Positions 34,589 to 44,120 of a stretch of 64,000 nt of DNA are shown one piece after another (position 1 is the first letter of the stretch; every line of letters begins with the position of its first letter). The position numbers and the translations under genes were made by a program. Under the pieces are notes generated by a model that saw only the letters and a program-made list of their open reading frames with translations, did not search any database and had not been told where the DNA came from. Where the stretch lies: NCBI RefSeq assembly GCF_021603585.1, contig NZ_BQHI01000004.1:124001-188000 (forward strand). Direction: 5' to 3'. Origin of the DNA: Pseudomonas sputi (GTDB taxonomy: Bacteria; Pseudomonadota; Gammaproteobacteria; Pseudomonadales; Pseudomonadaceae).

Positions 34589-37500
34589 TCAGATCTTTGA
34601 TTTGACAAGATTTATTTCTAATGTACCGATGAACTGATCGATCTCGGTGTTGCGTAGCGCAGTTTCTATGGTTGCCATATTTATGTAAAACCCGACAGGG
34701 TCGGATTTTGTTTGGTCAAGGAGAGCGACTGCTACTTCATAAGAGTCTGCGTTGTATAAGGCTGGGTATTTCTGAACAAGAGTTGGAAGGCTGGGGCGAA
34801 TGGATTCGAAGTTATTTAAATGAGTGAATTTTTCGGTGTTCGCTGTCCTGTAAGGGTTCGGAAATGACGGATCAATCATGCGGGGGTTGCGTGCAAGATC
34901 AATTAATGAAGCTGCGTCGAATTCAACACGATTCAGAGATTTTCCATAATACAGATCAAGGGTGCCAGGCGCGCCATGTGACATCTCATGGATCAAGACG
35001 TCGGCAATTCTGGCTTCGTCGTATTTTGCAGCGCGAAAAAAATCATCCAGGTGCTCCGGAAAAATCTTGATAAATCTCTTGATCGATTCTTTATGTACAA
35101 CGCCGTTGATTACCGCCTTCTTCCAATTTTTGTAATCAGGCACATTCAATGCTGCCAGTGCATTGACATCGGCCTTTTTGAACGACAAATTGGAGAGCGT
35201 GAAAGCATCAAGATCTTTGCGTATTGCTCGCAGTTTCAGCCCCAAATGTTGGGCAGCCTCGCTGGATCCTGTCCCAAACATATACTCGAGAACCTTACGA
35301 ACATCAGTATTCGACTCTACATCGGCCAATAAGCTGATGGCATTGTCCAGTTTGGTTTTGGCGATCGGAATAGCCTTCTTGATGTAATGCTTGGTGTAGC
35401 TTTTGGGCAGGATCCTGTGCCATGGCAGGGTAGGTAGTTTGAATTTGTAATTGAAATTCTCCAGTTTGGCTCCCCAAGGCTGGCCCAATCGGTTCAGAGC
35501 GTACCATTCGTCATTGTGGCGTATACCCCATACCTGGAAGACATCCTGGGAAGTTTGCGCGGGCCTCCAGGTCCCAAGACGAATAGTGTCTGGGTCAACA
35601 GTTGCGGGCAGTTTGCGGTACGGCGCTCCAGCCGACCATTTGCGCGCATCGGCAATCGCGTTATCGATTGCGGCCACACTGCTGCGCCACCCTTTGCGCA
35701 AAAGCTTTGCGCCGTGCAACAGCAAGTCGGAAGCTCCGTCCAATGGATTAAACAGGTTGCTCACCAAACCAAGTCCCGCTGAACCGATCGCGCTCGCCTT
35801 GGTAGCAAGGCTCATGCTTTTGGCGGCAAGACTGGCAATCTTGGCCACCGCTCCAACGACTAACAGGACAGTCATCGCGGCTTCTAAAGTACACGCCGAC
35901 ACCCCCTGGAGCTGCCGATCCAGATCGTTTGAATTCAGATCCTCGATACAGGATTTGAAGGGCACGACAAAATTGAGAAACGTATCCAGATCCTTTTCAC
36001 GTTTTGCTCGTAGCGCCTCCAGACTGGTCTGTCCCCAGCACTCTTTTACCAATTCATCGTAGGTCGCGATGGGCCGGTGCTTGAGCACGAAGTTCACCAA
36101 TGGGTCGAACTCTGTCGAATAGAAGCTCTGGTAATAACCATTGATTTCTGGAACCAGTGGAGAACCTGATAACTCACCGATTTTATCGATTACACCGGAA
36201 CTGACGTTGACGAGGCCTGGCGTTACCCCATGTGTATAACACTCGATGTCTGTGGGCAACTGATGCACCTTCGCAGGTGGGAAGTAGTTCTTATCGCTGC
36301 TGCGAACAGTTGTGCTTAAAAGCTTTTCCCTTTGGATAAGCGCTGCCAGGTCGTTATTTTCGCGGCAGACACCGTGTAAGGTGAATAATTCGTAGCAAGT
36401 CACTCGGCCTTCAAAGTGTGAACAGATGACCACACCGTAGCGCCCCGTTGCCTCTTCTATATCCTTATGACTTTCTGTCGGTTCACGCTCTGTTACTTTC
36501 AGGAATGCCTCAAGGGTTGAGGCGATGGGATTCGAGGGAAGGCTAGTGATCGACTGAATTTTCGCGACTGACGGTCTTATGGTGAATATCGTCACCTTGC
36601 CTCTTAACAGGCGCGTCCGATCAGGTAGTGGCAACGATGAAAATGCCGATTTCAAATGCATGTTCATTGCTCGCACATGAGCCACATAGTCGCGATGGAA
36701 CTGACGGAAGAATTCACCATCAGGAGCAATCAGGTTGGGGAGCATTCGGGGAAACGCGTTGTAGATACTTTCGCCATTTTTCAGATCCCAGTCGCCAGTC
36801 ACCAGATCATTGGACATATGCAGTTCTACAGGCGATACGGGAAACGGGTCGGCGTATGCGTCCTCCAGCGGTCGATTTTTCGTTTGATGAAGGACTTTTT
36901 TTTCGAGATAGGTACATCCTGGAGCGAGCTGCTTGAGGATATCCAATGCCACGCTCTTGCGAGTCGGCAGAGGACGAGACAACGTGTCGGCCGTTTCGGC
37001 AAGCGTCTTGGCGTGTCGGGCGTACGCATCCAATGCTACTTGCAGCGATTGCGTGGCCGATGCCTTTACGTCATCCGGCGTGACGATTTTGTTGAGTAAC
37101 GCCCAATCAACCACCGGATCCACGGCAGCCAGAGCGACGAGCGTCTTTTGCGACTCGGTGACCGCTTCAAACTCCAGCAGCTGTTGTAGCTGTACATAAG
37201 TCATCGAGCGCGTCGATCCTGGCGCGATGATTTCCTGCACCGCCACGACTCGACAAAATTCAACCCACTGCGGCGTGCCCAATGACAGGGTAGGAGGCAG
37301 ATCTCTGACCAGAAATTCCGGTGCGGCCTCTGCCAGCAACAGATGAGCGGCCAATGCCACATTCTTTTCAGTAATCCGGTGGTTCTCGATCAGGTGCCTT
37401 TCGAATTTCGCTTGTACATCGGCGAAGGACTTCTCCATGTACTCGACAGCGTATAAGTTAAAACCTGCTACATGATTGCGAGGTTCTTGCTCCCCAACTT

Positions 37501-38425
37501 CAGGATGAAGGTCGAGCAAGAGCGAAGTCAGCAGCATCAGCTTGAGCGACTCATTTGTCTGGGGTTGATTGTTTCGCGCTCCATACCAGTCTAGATCTCG
37601 CACATAAGCGTTAGCCCACACCAAAGCGATGGGGCTGGAAATAAGCTCTTCAACAGCGTCTGCAGCTTCCGAGCGTTTGAAGGAAATAGACCGCCCGCCC
37701 CAAATGCTATTACTCAGATTTTCAAGCAGCGACTGACCTTTGGTATAGCTTGTGGTGAGTTGTCGGAGCGCACTGCGTTGAACAGCAGTGAGAGTGACTG
37801 AGTTGCTTCCTTCTGCTTTGATCATTTCCCAATAGTTGCCAAGTTGCGGACTTGCTGGAAGTTTCAACTCCATGGACTTTGTCAATCTGACGCTTTCGGC
37901 AGCGGTTCGGGGAACGATGTAGCGATGAAACTTCAGCCACTGCATCAACTCAATCTCATCAGCGAGGGTGATTACACCTCCGGTCAACTTGGCCATGTCA
38001 ATCAACGTCGCGAGCGTTTCTGTAAGTTCCGGTGCAATTTTAGAGGCGTTCGTAAAGCGCAGAGTTTTACCGGAGTATCGTACGATGAATTCGGCTTCGG
38101 AAGTTACTTCAAATAATGAGTGGTCAGGCACTTTGAGAGTGATCAGGAGTTTTTTGAAGGCGTCAGTTTCGGACATTTTTCGCAGCATTTCTCTGCCCGG
38201 CTGAAGCGCTTCCTCAAGCGTCGAACCGGACTTCAGAGAAAGAGTTGCACCTTCCAGCGTGAAAGCTTGCGAAGGGGCGAGGTATTCCCCGCGCTGCGTT
38301 AGTTTGTATATGACTTCATCTCGCTCGCTATTGTCACTTGTAACATGATGGTTTTCAGTTACGGTGATGGGGATAGTTCTGGACAGGTATTTTTTGTTCG
38401 AGAAGTCGGAATGTATTACGGTCAT
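34589..38425 (-). CDS. Large putative toxin with C-terminal aspzincin (M35-like) metallopeptidase domain
   Basis: A 1278-residue protein without signal peptide. Residues 1-800 are mostly helical and match nothing I can name with confidence. A hydrophobic region at about 845-890 (EAAMTVLLVVGAVAKIASLAAKS) could insert in a membrane. The C-terminal 150 residues carry HEMSHGAPGTLDLYYG: a zinc HExxH at 1146-1150 followed by GTxDxxYG, plus NADSYE near 1225. That set is the signature of aspzincins (deuterolysin, Lys-specific M35 peptidases), where the Asp of GTxD is the third zinc ligand. The order, with the enzyme at the far C-terminus behind a hydrophobic segment, is that of a protein-delivered toxin. 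AAGGA lies 7 bases before the ATG. GC content is low for the region; no immunity gene is evident. Confidence 0.87.
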   Translation of the reverse strand: MTVIHSDFSNKKYLSRTIPITVTENHHVTSDNSERDEVIYKLTQRGEYLAPSQAFTLEGATLSLKSGSTLEEALQPGREMLRKMSETDAFKKLLITLKVPDHSLFEVTSEAEFIVRYSGKTLRFTNASKIAPELTETLATLIDMAKLTGGVITLADEIELMQWLKFHRYIVPRTAAESVRLTKSMELKLPASPQLGNYWEMIKAEGSNSVTLTAVQRSALRQLTTSYTKGQSLLENLSNSIWGGRSISFKRSEAADAVEELISSPIALVWANAYVRDLDWYGARNNQPQTNESLKLMLLTSLLLDLHPEVGEQEPRNHVAGFNLYAVEYMEKSFADVQAKFERHLIENHRITEKNVALAAHLLLAEAAPEFLVRDLPPTLSLGTPQWVEFCRVVAVQEIIAPGSTRSMTYVQLQQLLEFEAVTESQKTLVALAAVDPVVDWALLNKIVTPDDVKASATQSLQVALDAYARHAKTLAETADTLSRPLPTRKSVALDILKQLAPGCTYLEKKVLHQTKNRPLEDAYADPFPVSPVELHMSNDLVTGDWDLKNGESIYNAFPRMLPNLIAPDGEFFRQFHRDYVAHVRAMNMHLKSAFSSLPLPDRTRLLRGKVTIFTIRPSVAKIQSITSLPSNPIASTLEAFLKVTEREPTESHKDIEEATGRYGVVICSHFEGRVTCYELFTLHGVCRENNDLAALIQREKLLSTTVRSSDKNYFPPAKVHQLPTDIECYTHGVTPGLVNVSSGVIDKIGELSGSPLVPEINGYYQSFYSTEFDPLVNFVLKHRPIATYDELVKECWGQTSLEALRAKREKDLDTFLNFVVPFKSCIEDLNSNDLDRQLQGVSACTLEAAMTVLLVVGAVAKIASLAAKSMSLATKASAIGSAGLGLVSNLFNPLDGASDLLLHGAKLLRKGWRSSVAAIDNAIADARKWSAGAPYRKLPATVDPDTIRLGTWRPAQTSQDVFQVWGIRHNDEWYALNRLGQPWGAKLENFNYKFKLPTLPWHRILPKSYTKHYIKKAIPIAKTKLDNAISLLADVESNTDVRKVLEYMFGTGSSEAAQHLGLKLRAIRKDLDAFTLSNLSFKKADVNALAALNVPDYKNWKKAVINGVVHKESIKRFIKIFPEHLDDFFRAAKYDEARIADVLIHEMSHGAPGTLDLYYGKSLNRVEFDAASLIDLARNPRMIDPSFPNPYRTANTEKFTHLNNFESIRPSLPTLVQKYPALYNADSYEVAVALLDQTKSDPVGFYINMATIETALRNTEIDQFIGTLEINLVKSKI

Positions 38426-38542
38426 GACAAATCCTTTTGTTTTTCGGTTTTATGTTTTGCGTATCCTCTTTTATTATCTTGCATCTATCAACGATTGGCG
38501 TGTAAGTGCAAGTTGCTGAAGGGAGAGTGCCTCTTAGAGGGC

Positions 38543-38578
38543 GCCACCCCTTCACTATCACTAGAAGGGGTGGCTTTT
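38543..38578. terminator. Hairpin between receiver gene and toxin gene
   Basis: GCCACCCCTTC and GAAGGGGTGGC form a perfect 11-bp stem with a 10-base loop, followed by TTTTATT on the plus strand. No plus-strand gene ends here. On the minus strand it lies just after the receiver gene (stop at 38586) but lacks a T run after the stem. It may still shield the toxin gene from read-through. Confidence 0.4.
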
Positions 38579-38585
38579 ATTATGT

Positions 38586-38945
38586 TTATTTAATAATTGC
38601 TTTTACCTTGTCGCGTAATTGATCGATCGAAAACGGCTTGCCGATCACATGCATATCCGCCGGTACTTCTATTGTTTCTGCATAACCGCTGGCAAACAAA
38701 ATCGGCAACGCGGGACGAATAACGCGGGCTTCGGTGGCCAACTGGCGCCCATCCATGATCGGCAGGCCGACGTCGGTCATCATCAGGTCGATGGGCTGAT
38801 TCATGTCCTTGAGGATGTCCAGCGCCTGCTCGCTGCCATCTGCCTCCAGAACCTTGAACTCCAGTTCTTCCAGCACATCGACGATCAGCATGCGCACGAT
38901 GGCATCGTCTTCGACTACAAGAATGGTGGACACGGGACTGGACAT
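38586..38945 (-). CDS. Single-domain response regulator
   Basis: A 119-residue CheY-like receiver with no output domain: acidic pocket VVEDD near residues 10-14, phospho-acceptor Asp in LMMTDVGLPIMDGRQL (about residue 57), and the conserved Lys in VIGKPFSIDQL. The 'DVGLP.MDG' and 'ILFASGYAE' pattern resembles receivers attached to FixL-like kinases, such as the one at the end of the KaiC-linked kinase in this window. It is divergent from the large hybrid kinase 263 bases away. ATG at 38945 gives a typical start; the longer frame upstream is not conserved in character. Confidence 0.88.
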   Translation of the reverse strand: MSSPVSTILVVEDDAIVRMLIVDVLEELEFKVLEADGSEQALDILKDMNQPIDLMMTDVGLPIMDGRQLATEARVIRPALPILFASGYAETIEVPADMHVIGKPFSIDQLRDKVKAIIK

Positions 38946-39208
38946 AATGGCTGCTCTCAAGAATGGGGATGGTTGCGCCGGTCGATCAAAATTGCCGGGC
39001 TCTTGCATGAGTAAGTGGCGCATAGCCACAAGTTCCCGAATGGATACAAAAAAGGATAGGCGCAAACGGGCCGGCAAGGATAACCGTTGGGTTGCGATTC
39101 GGTGCGGGCAAATGTGGGAAAACAGTGCTAACACTGTGAGAAAAATGGATCCATGCCACCCTTTTGGGGCAAACTCTCTGGTTTTGAACAGTTCGACAAG
39201 GTTGCCCC

Positions 39209-42200
39209 ATGTCCTCTCCGTCTTCGGTTGATGAGCAACGGTTCCGCAAACTCCTGAGCCGCAACGTCAGTTTGCCGTTGGGCGTCGGCGTCATCAGCGC
39301 CGTTTTCTTTATTTCGTTGATCACTTATTTGTTGTCAGTCATCCAGTGGGTGGAGCACACCGACCGGGTGATCAATAACGCCAACGAAGCAGTGAAACTC
39401 ACCGTGGACCTGGAAACGGGCATGCGCGGGTATCTGCTCAGCGGCGACGAGCATTTCCTCGACCCGTACGAGACGGCCAAGCCACGCATCGCCGTGGCAC
39501 TCAGTACTTTGCTCGAATTGACCGCGGACAATCCGGCTCAGACCGATCGCCTGCGTCGTCTTCAAGCGCTGCAAATCGAGTGGGCGACTTATGCGCAATC
39601 GATGATCGATCTGCAGCGCACCAGCGGTGATTACAAGTCCGCGGTCAAAGCGGGGAAGGGCAAGCGCCTGACCGACGAAATACGTAAACAGTTCGAAGAT
39701 GTGATTGAAACCGAACAGTTGCTGCGTGCCTCCCGCAACGAGGATGTGCGCCGTACAACGATCTGGAGCATCAGCCTTTATCTGCTGTTCGTGGCAGGCA
39801 TCAGCGGGCTGCTGGCTTATGTGGGGCGGCGCGATCTGCTCAACCTGTCGCAAAGCTACGGTGCGACCCTCGCGGCGCAAGAAGCCAGTGCAAAACGTCT
39901 GGAACAGCAAGCCTGGCTGCGCAACGGCCAGACCCAGCTCGCCGAGCAAGTGCTGGGGCAACTGACGGTCAATCTGCTGGGGCGCAATATCCTGCAATTC
40001 TGCGCCCAGTACCTCGGCACCGCCGTGGCTGCGTTGTATGTGCGCGAGGAACATGGCGGCCTCAAACGCGTGGCGACTTACGGTTTCTCCCGCGAGCAGG
40101 AACAACAGGATCAATTGATCTACAGCGATGAAGGCATTGTCGGGCAGGTCGCCCAGCAAGCGCGGCTGATTCGACTTGATTCGGTGCCCTCCGATTATTT
40201 CAAGGTCAGTTCCGGCCTGGGCGAAGGCCTGCCGCACAGCGTGCTGGTGGTACCGACCAGCGATGACGACCGGGTCAATGGCGTGATCGAACTGGGTTTC
40301 CTGCGTCCGCTCACCGACCGTGACGTGGCGCTGCTGGAACTGATCGCCGGCAATATCGGCACGTCCATTGAAGCGGCGCGTTATCGCCAGCGCTTGCAGG
40401 AAGTGCTGGCCGAAACCCAGCAGCTCAACGAAGAGTTGCAGGTGCAGCAGGAAGAGCTGAAAACCGCCAACGAAGAGCTGGAAGAGCAGTCGCGGATTCT
40501 CAAGGAGTCCCAGGCACATCTGGAAACCCAGCAGGTCGAGCTGGAGCAGACCAACGAGCAACTGGCCGAACAGGCACAGATCCTGGCCGAGCAGCGCGAC
40601 GCCATGGATCAGAAGAACAACGAGCTCAATCAGGCCCAGATGCAGCTCGAAGAGCGCGCCGAAGAGCTGCAGCGTTCGAGCAAGTACAAGTCCGAGTTCC
40701 TGGCCAACATGTCTCACGAGCTGCGCACGCCGCTGAACAGCTCGCTGATCCTGGCCAAGCTGCTGGCGGAAAACCCGCAGGAAAACCTCAGCGCCGAGCA
40801 GGTCAAGTTTGCCGAGTCGATCTATTCGGCCGGCAACGATCTGCTCAACCTGATCAACGACATTCTCGACATTTCCAAGGTGGAAGCCGGCAAACTCGAA
40901 GTGGTGCCGGAAAACACCAGCGTGGCACGTCTGGCCGATGGCTTGCGCAGCGTGTTCGAACCACTGGCGGCGGACAAGCAACTGACGTTCAGTGTCGAGT
41001 TGCAGCCTGATGCCCCGATCACCTTGTTCACCGACCGCCAGCGTCTGGAGCAGGTGATCAAGAACCTGCTGTCCAACGCGGTGAAGTTCACCGAACACGG
41101 TGCTGTCAGTCTGACCATTGCCGGCCAGCCGGACGACCGCATTGCCTTTATCGTGCGCGACTCCGGGATCGGCATCGCGGCGGATCAGCAGGAAAGCATC
41201 TTCGAGGCCTTCCGCCAGGCCGACGGCACCACCAATCGCAAATACGGCGGCACCGGGCTGGGCCTGTCGATTTCCCGGGATCTGGCGACCTTGCTCGGCG
41301 GTTCGATCAGCGTCAGCAGCGCGCCAGGACAGGGCAGCACTTTCACTCTGGTGCTGCCGCAGCAATACCGCGAGCCTGGCGACGCGCCTGTAGCACCGCT
41401 GACATTCAGTCCGCCAGCCGCTGCGGTCGTTGCGCCTGCGGTGGCGATTTCGCCGCTGGCTACTGTCGACATTCCGCGTTTCAACGATGACCGCAACAAG
41501 GCGCCGTTCAATACCCGCTGCATTCTGGTGGTGGAAGACGAGCCGAATTTCGCCCACATCCTCTATGACCTGGCCCATGAGCTGGGCTATCAGTGCCTGG
41601 TCGCCCACGGTGCCGATGAAGGGTATGACCTGGCGAAAGAGTTCGTACCGGACGCGATCCTGCTGGACATGCGTCTGCCGGACCACTCGGGCCTGACTGT
41701 TCTGCAGCGGCTGAAAGAACACGCCGGCACCCGACACATTCCGGTGCACGTGATTTCCGTGGAGGACCGCGTCGAAGCGGCGATGCACATGGGGGCCATC
41801 GGTTACGCCGTCAAGCCGACCACCCGCGAAGAACTCAAGGACGTGTTTGCGCGCCTTGAAGCCAAGCTGACGCAGAAGGTCAAACGCGTGCTGCTGGTCG
41901 AGGACGATGATCTGCAACGCGAAAGCATCGCCCGCCTGATCGGCGACGACGACATCGAAATCACCGCTGTAGGCCTGGCGCAGGACGCGTTGGAACTGCT
42001 GCGCACGACGGTTTTCGATTGCATGGTCATCGACCTGAAACTGCCGGACATGCTCGGCAACGACCTGCTCAAGCGCATGTCCACCGAGGACATCTGCTCG
42101 TTCCCGCCGGTCATTGTCTACACCGGACGCAACCTGACCCGCGACGAAGAAGCCGAACTGCGCAAGTATTCGCGCTCGATCATCATCAAGGGCGCCCGCT

Positions 42201-42697
42201 CGCCGGAGCGTCTGCTGGACGAGGTCACACTCTTTCTGCACAAAGTCGAATCGCAGTTGTCCCATGAACGGCAGAAGATGCTCAAGACCGCCCGCAGCCG
42301 CGACAAGGTCTTCGAGGGGCGCAAAGTGCTGCTGGTGGACGACGATGTACGCAACATCTTTGCCCTGACCAGTGCGCTGGAAACCAAGGGTGCCGTCGTG
42401 GTGATTGGCCGAAACGGTCGCGAAGCGATTGAAAAACTGAATGAAGTCGAGGACATCGACCTGGTGCTGATGGACGTGATGATGCCGGAAATGGATGGTT
42501 TTGAAGCCACCATGGAAATCCGCAAGGATCCGCGCTGGCGCAAGCTGCCGATCATCGCGGTGACGGCCAAGGCCATGAAGGACGATCAGGAGCGCTGCCT
42601 GCAGGCGGGCGCCAATGATTACCTGGCCAAGCCTATCGATCTGGATCGCCTGTTCTCGCTGATTCGCGTGTGGTTACCCAAGATGGAACGCATTTAG
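39209..42697 (+). CDS. CHASE3-GAF hybrid histidine kinase with three receiver domains
   Basis: A 1162-residue membrane kinase. TM1 is at about 21-44 and TM2 at about 184-205, with a periplasmic CHASE3 domain between (VKLTVDLETGMRGYLLSGDEHFLDPY). Then come a GAF domain (240-390), a long Gln/Glu-rich coiled coil (390-490), HisKA with His503 (MSHELRTPLN), HATPase (DRQRLEQVIKNLLSNAVKFTEHG, GGTGLGLSISRDLATLLGG), and three receivers with acceptor Asp820 (DMRLPDHSG), Asp942 (DLKLPDMLG) and Asp1089 (DVMMPEMDG). The second receiver is less typical in its surroundings. The stop overlaps the cheR start by one base. It is the head gene of a five-gene signalling operon. Confidence 0.92.
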   Translation: MSSPSSVDEQRFRKLLSRNVSLPLGVGVISAVFFISLITYLLSVIQWVEHTDRVINNANEAVKLTVDLETGMRGYLLSGDEHFLDPYETAKPRIAVALSTLLELTADNPAQTDRLRRLQALQIEWATYAQSMIDLQRTSGDYKSAVKAGKGKRLTDEIRKQFEDVIETEQLLRASRNEDVRRTTIWSISLYLLFVAGISGLLAYVGRRDLLNLSQSYGATLAAQEASAKRLEQQAWLRNGQTQLAEQVLGQLTVNLLGRNILQFCAQYLGTAVAALYVREEHGGLKRVATYGFSREQEQQDQLIYSDEGIVGQVAQQARLIRLDSVPSDYFKVSSGLGEGLPHSVLVVPTSDDDRVNGVIELGFLRPLTDRDVALLELIAGNIGTSIEAARYRQRLQEVLAETQQLNEELQVQQEELKTANEELEEQSRILKESQAHLETQQVELEQTNEQLAEQAQILAEQRDAMDQKNNELNQAQMQLEERAEELQRSSKYKSEFLANMSHELRTPLNSSLILAKLLAENPQENLSAEQVKFAESIYSAGNDLLNLINDILDISKVEAGKLEVVPENTSVARLADGLRSVFEPLAADKQLTFSVELQPDAPITLFTDRQRLEQVIKNLLSNAVKFTEHGAVSLTIAGQPDDRIAFIVRDSGIGIAADQQESIFEAFRQADGTTNRKYGGTGLGLSISRDLATLLGGSISVSSAPGQGSTFTLVLPQQYREPGDAPVAPLTFSPPAAAVVAPAVAISPLATVDIPRFNDDRNKAPFNTRCILVVEDEPNFAHILYDLAHELGYQCLVAHGADEGYDLAKEFVPDAILLDMRLPDHSGLTVLQRLKEHAGTRHIPVHVISVEDRVEAAMHMGAIGYAVKPTTREELKDVFARLEAKLTQKVKRVLLVEDDDLQRESIARLIGDDDIEITAVGLAQDALELLRTTVFDCMVIDLKLPDMLGNDLLKRMSTEDICSFPPVIVYTGRNLTRDEEAELRKYSRSIIIKGARSPERLLDEVTLFLHKVESQLSHERQKMLKTARSRDKVFEGRKVLLVDDDVRNIFALTSALETKGAVVVIGRNGREAIEKLNEVEDIDLVLMDVMMPEMDGFEATMEIRKDPRWRKLPIIAVTAKAMKDDQERCLQAGANDYLAKPIDLDRLFSLIRVWLPKMERI

Positions 42698-43530
42698 TGG
42701 AACGTAGTAATCCCGTTGAACGGAACAGTGAAATCGAACTGCGGCTGCTGATCGAGGCGATTTATCTCAAGTACAGCTACGACTTTCGCGATTACTCCGG
42801 CGCCTCGATCAAGCGTCGCGTGCAACACGCATTGAGCCAGTTCGAATGCGCGACCATCTCGGCCTTGCAGGAGAAAGTCCTGCACGACCCGACGGCGTTC
42901 ATGCAGTTGCTGCAATTGCTGACGATCCCGGTCAGCGAGATGTTCCGCGATCCGTCGCACTTCCTCGCGATCCGCCAGGAGGTGGTGCCGCTGCTCAAGA
43001 CCTATCCGTCGATCAAGATCTGGATCGCCGGCTGCAGCACGGGCGAGGAGGTCTACTCGATGGCAATTTTGCTGCGCGAGGAGGGGCTGCTCGATCGCAC
43101 TATCATCTACGCCACCGACATCAACCCGCGCTCGCTGGAAAAGGCCAAGCAGGGGATCTTTTCGATGGAGAACGTGCGCGCCTACACCGCCAACTATCAG
43201 CAGGCCGGGGGGCAGCGCTCGTTCGCCGACTACTACACTGCAGCCTATGGCTATGCGATTTTCGACAAGAGCCTGTGCGAGAACGTGACGTTCGCCGATC
43301 ACAGCCTGGCGACCGATAGTGTGTTCTCCGAAACTCAATTAATTTCATGTCGTAATGTATTGATTTACTTCAATAAAAAACTTCAGGATCGAGCGTTCGG
43401 ATTGTTCCATGAATCGTTGTGTCATCGTGGATTCCTGGTATTGGGCAGCAAGGAAACTTTGGATTTTTCCGGCTACTCCAACCAGTTCGAACCGCTGGTG
43501 AAACAAGAACGGATCTACCGCAAATCATGA
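42697..43530 (+). CDS. CheR-type methyltransferase
   Basis: A 277-residue S-adenosylmethionine-dependent glutamate methyltransferase. N-terminal helical domain (YDFRDYSGASIKRRVQHALSQF), SAM-binding motif KIWIAGCSTGEEVYSMAILLRE (about 105-127), IYATDINPRSLEKAKQGIF, and LISCRNVLIYFN near the C-terminus are all CheR hallmarks. GTG at 42697 shares its first base with the preceding stop codon. There is no chemoreceptor gene in the window, so the substrate may be the hybrid kinase or an unlinked receptor. It is followed by cheB with a 4-base overlap. Confidence 0.92.
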   Translation: MERSNPVERNSEIELRLLIEAIYLKYSYDFRDYSGASIKRRVQHALSQFECATISALQEKVLHDPTAFMQLLQLLTIPVSEMFRDPSHFLAIRQEVVPLLKTYPSIKIWIAGCSTGEEVYSMAILLREEGLLDRTIIYATDINPRSLEKAKQGIFSMENVRAYTANYQQAGGQRSFADYYTAAYGYAIFDKSLCENVTFADHSLATDSVFSETQLISCRNVLIYFNKKLQDRAFGLFHESLCHRGFLVLGSKETLDFSGYSNQFEPLVKQERIYRKS

Positions 43531-44120
43531 ACAGCGCAGCGGATTTGCCTCGGATCGAGGCGATTGTGATCGGAGCTTCCGCCGGTGGCGTCGAGGCCTT
43601 GCTGACCCTGCTGGGCTCGCTGCGGGCCGGGTTTGGGCTACCGATCATCATCGTGCTGCACTTGCCGGAAGAACGTCGCAGCCAGCTCGCCGAGGTATTT
43701 TCCCGGCGAGTGGCGTTGCCAGTGACTGAAGCCATCGATAAACAGAACATCACGCCCGGCACCGTGTACTTCGCGACGCCGGGTTATCACTTGTCGGTAG
43801 AGCAGGACCTGAGCCTGTCGCTGAGCCTTGAAGACCGTCTGCATCATTCGCGGCCTTCGATCGATTTCCTCTTCGAATCCGCCGCCGATGCCTACGGGCC
43901 GGCGCTGGCCGGCGTGTTACTGACCGGCGCCAACCACGATGGCGCGCGGGGCCTGGCGCAAATCAAAAACCTGGGCGGGCTGACCATCGTGCAGGACCCG
44001 GACGAGGCGCAGGTCGCTACCATGCCTCGCGCGGCACTGAAAACGCATCAACCGGACTACATACTTCCCATACACGGCATCGGCCGTCTGCTTGTCGAGC
44101 TGGAACGAATCGCATGCTGA
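43527..44120 (+). CDS. CheB-type methylesterase, receiver-less
   Basis: A 197-residue protein consisting only of the CheB catalytic domain: the serine site IGASAGGVEALL (Ser18), LHLPEERRSQLAEVFSRR with His45, and the C-terminal acid in LLTGANHDGARGLAQIKNLGG. The usual N-terminal receiver is absent, so its activity is not controlled by phosphorylation in cis; the receivers of the neighbouring kinases might act in its place. ATG overlaps the cheR stop and its own stop overlaps the next gene, showing tight translational coupling. Confidence 0.92.
   Translation: MNSAADLPRIEAIVIGASAGGVEALLTLLGSLRAGFGLPIIIVLHLPEERRSQLAEVFSRRVALPVTEAIDKQNITPGTVYFATPGYHLSVEQDLSLSLSLEDRLHHSRPSIDFLFESAADAYGPALAGVLLTGANHDGARGLAQIKNLGGLTIVQDPDEAQVATMPRAALKTHQPDYILPIHGIGRLLVELERIAC

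Noticed and set aside
39335-42265. Open minus-strand frame of 976 codons opposite the CHASE3-GAF kinase
   Set aside because: It mirrors a strongly supported kinase gene. Its product is rich in Gln, His, Arg and Val with no domain, as expected for the complement of GC-rich codons.
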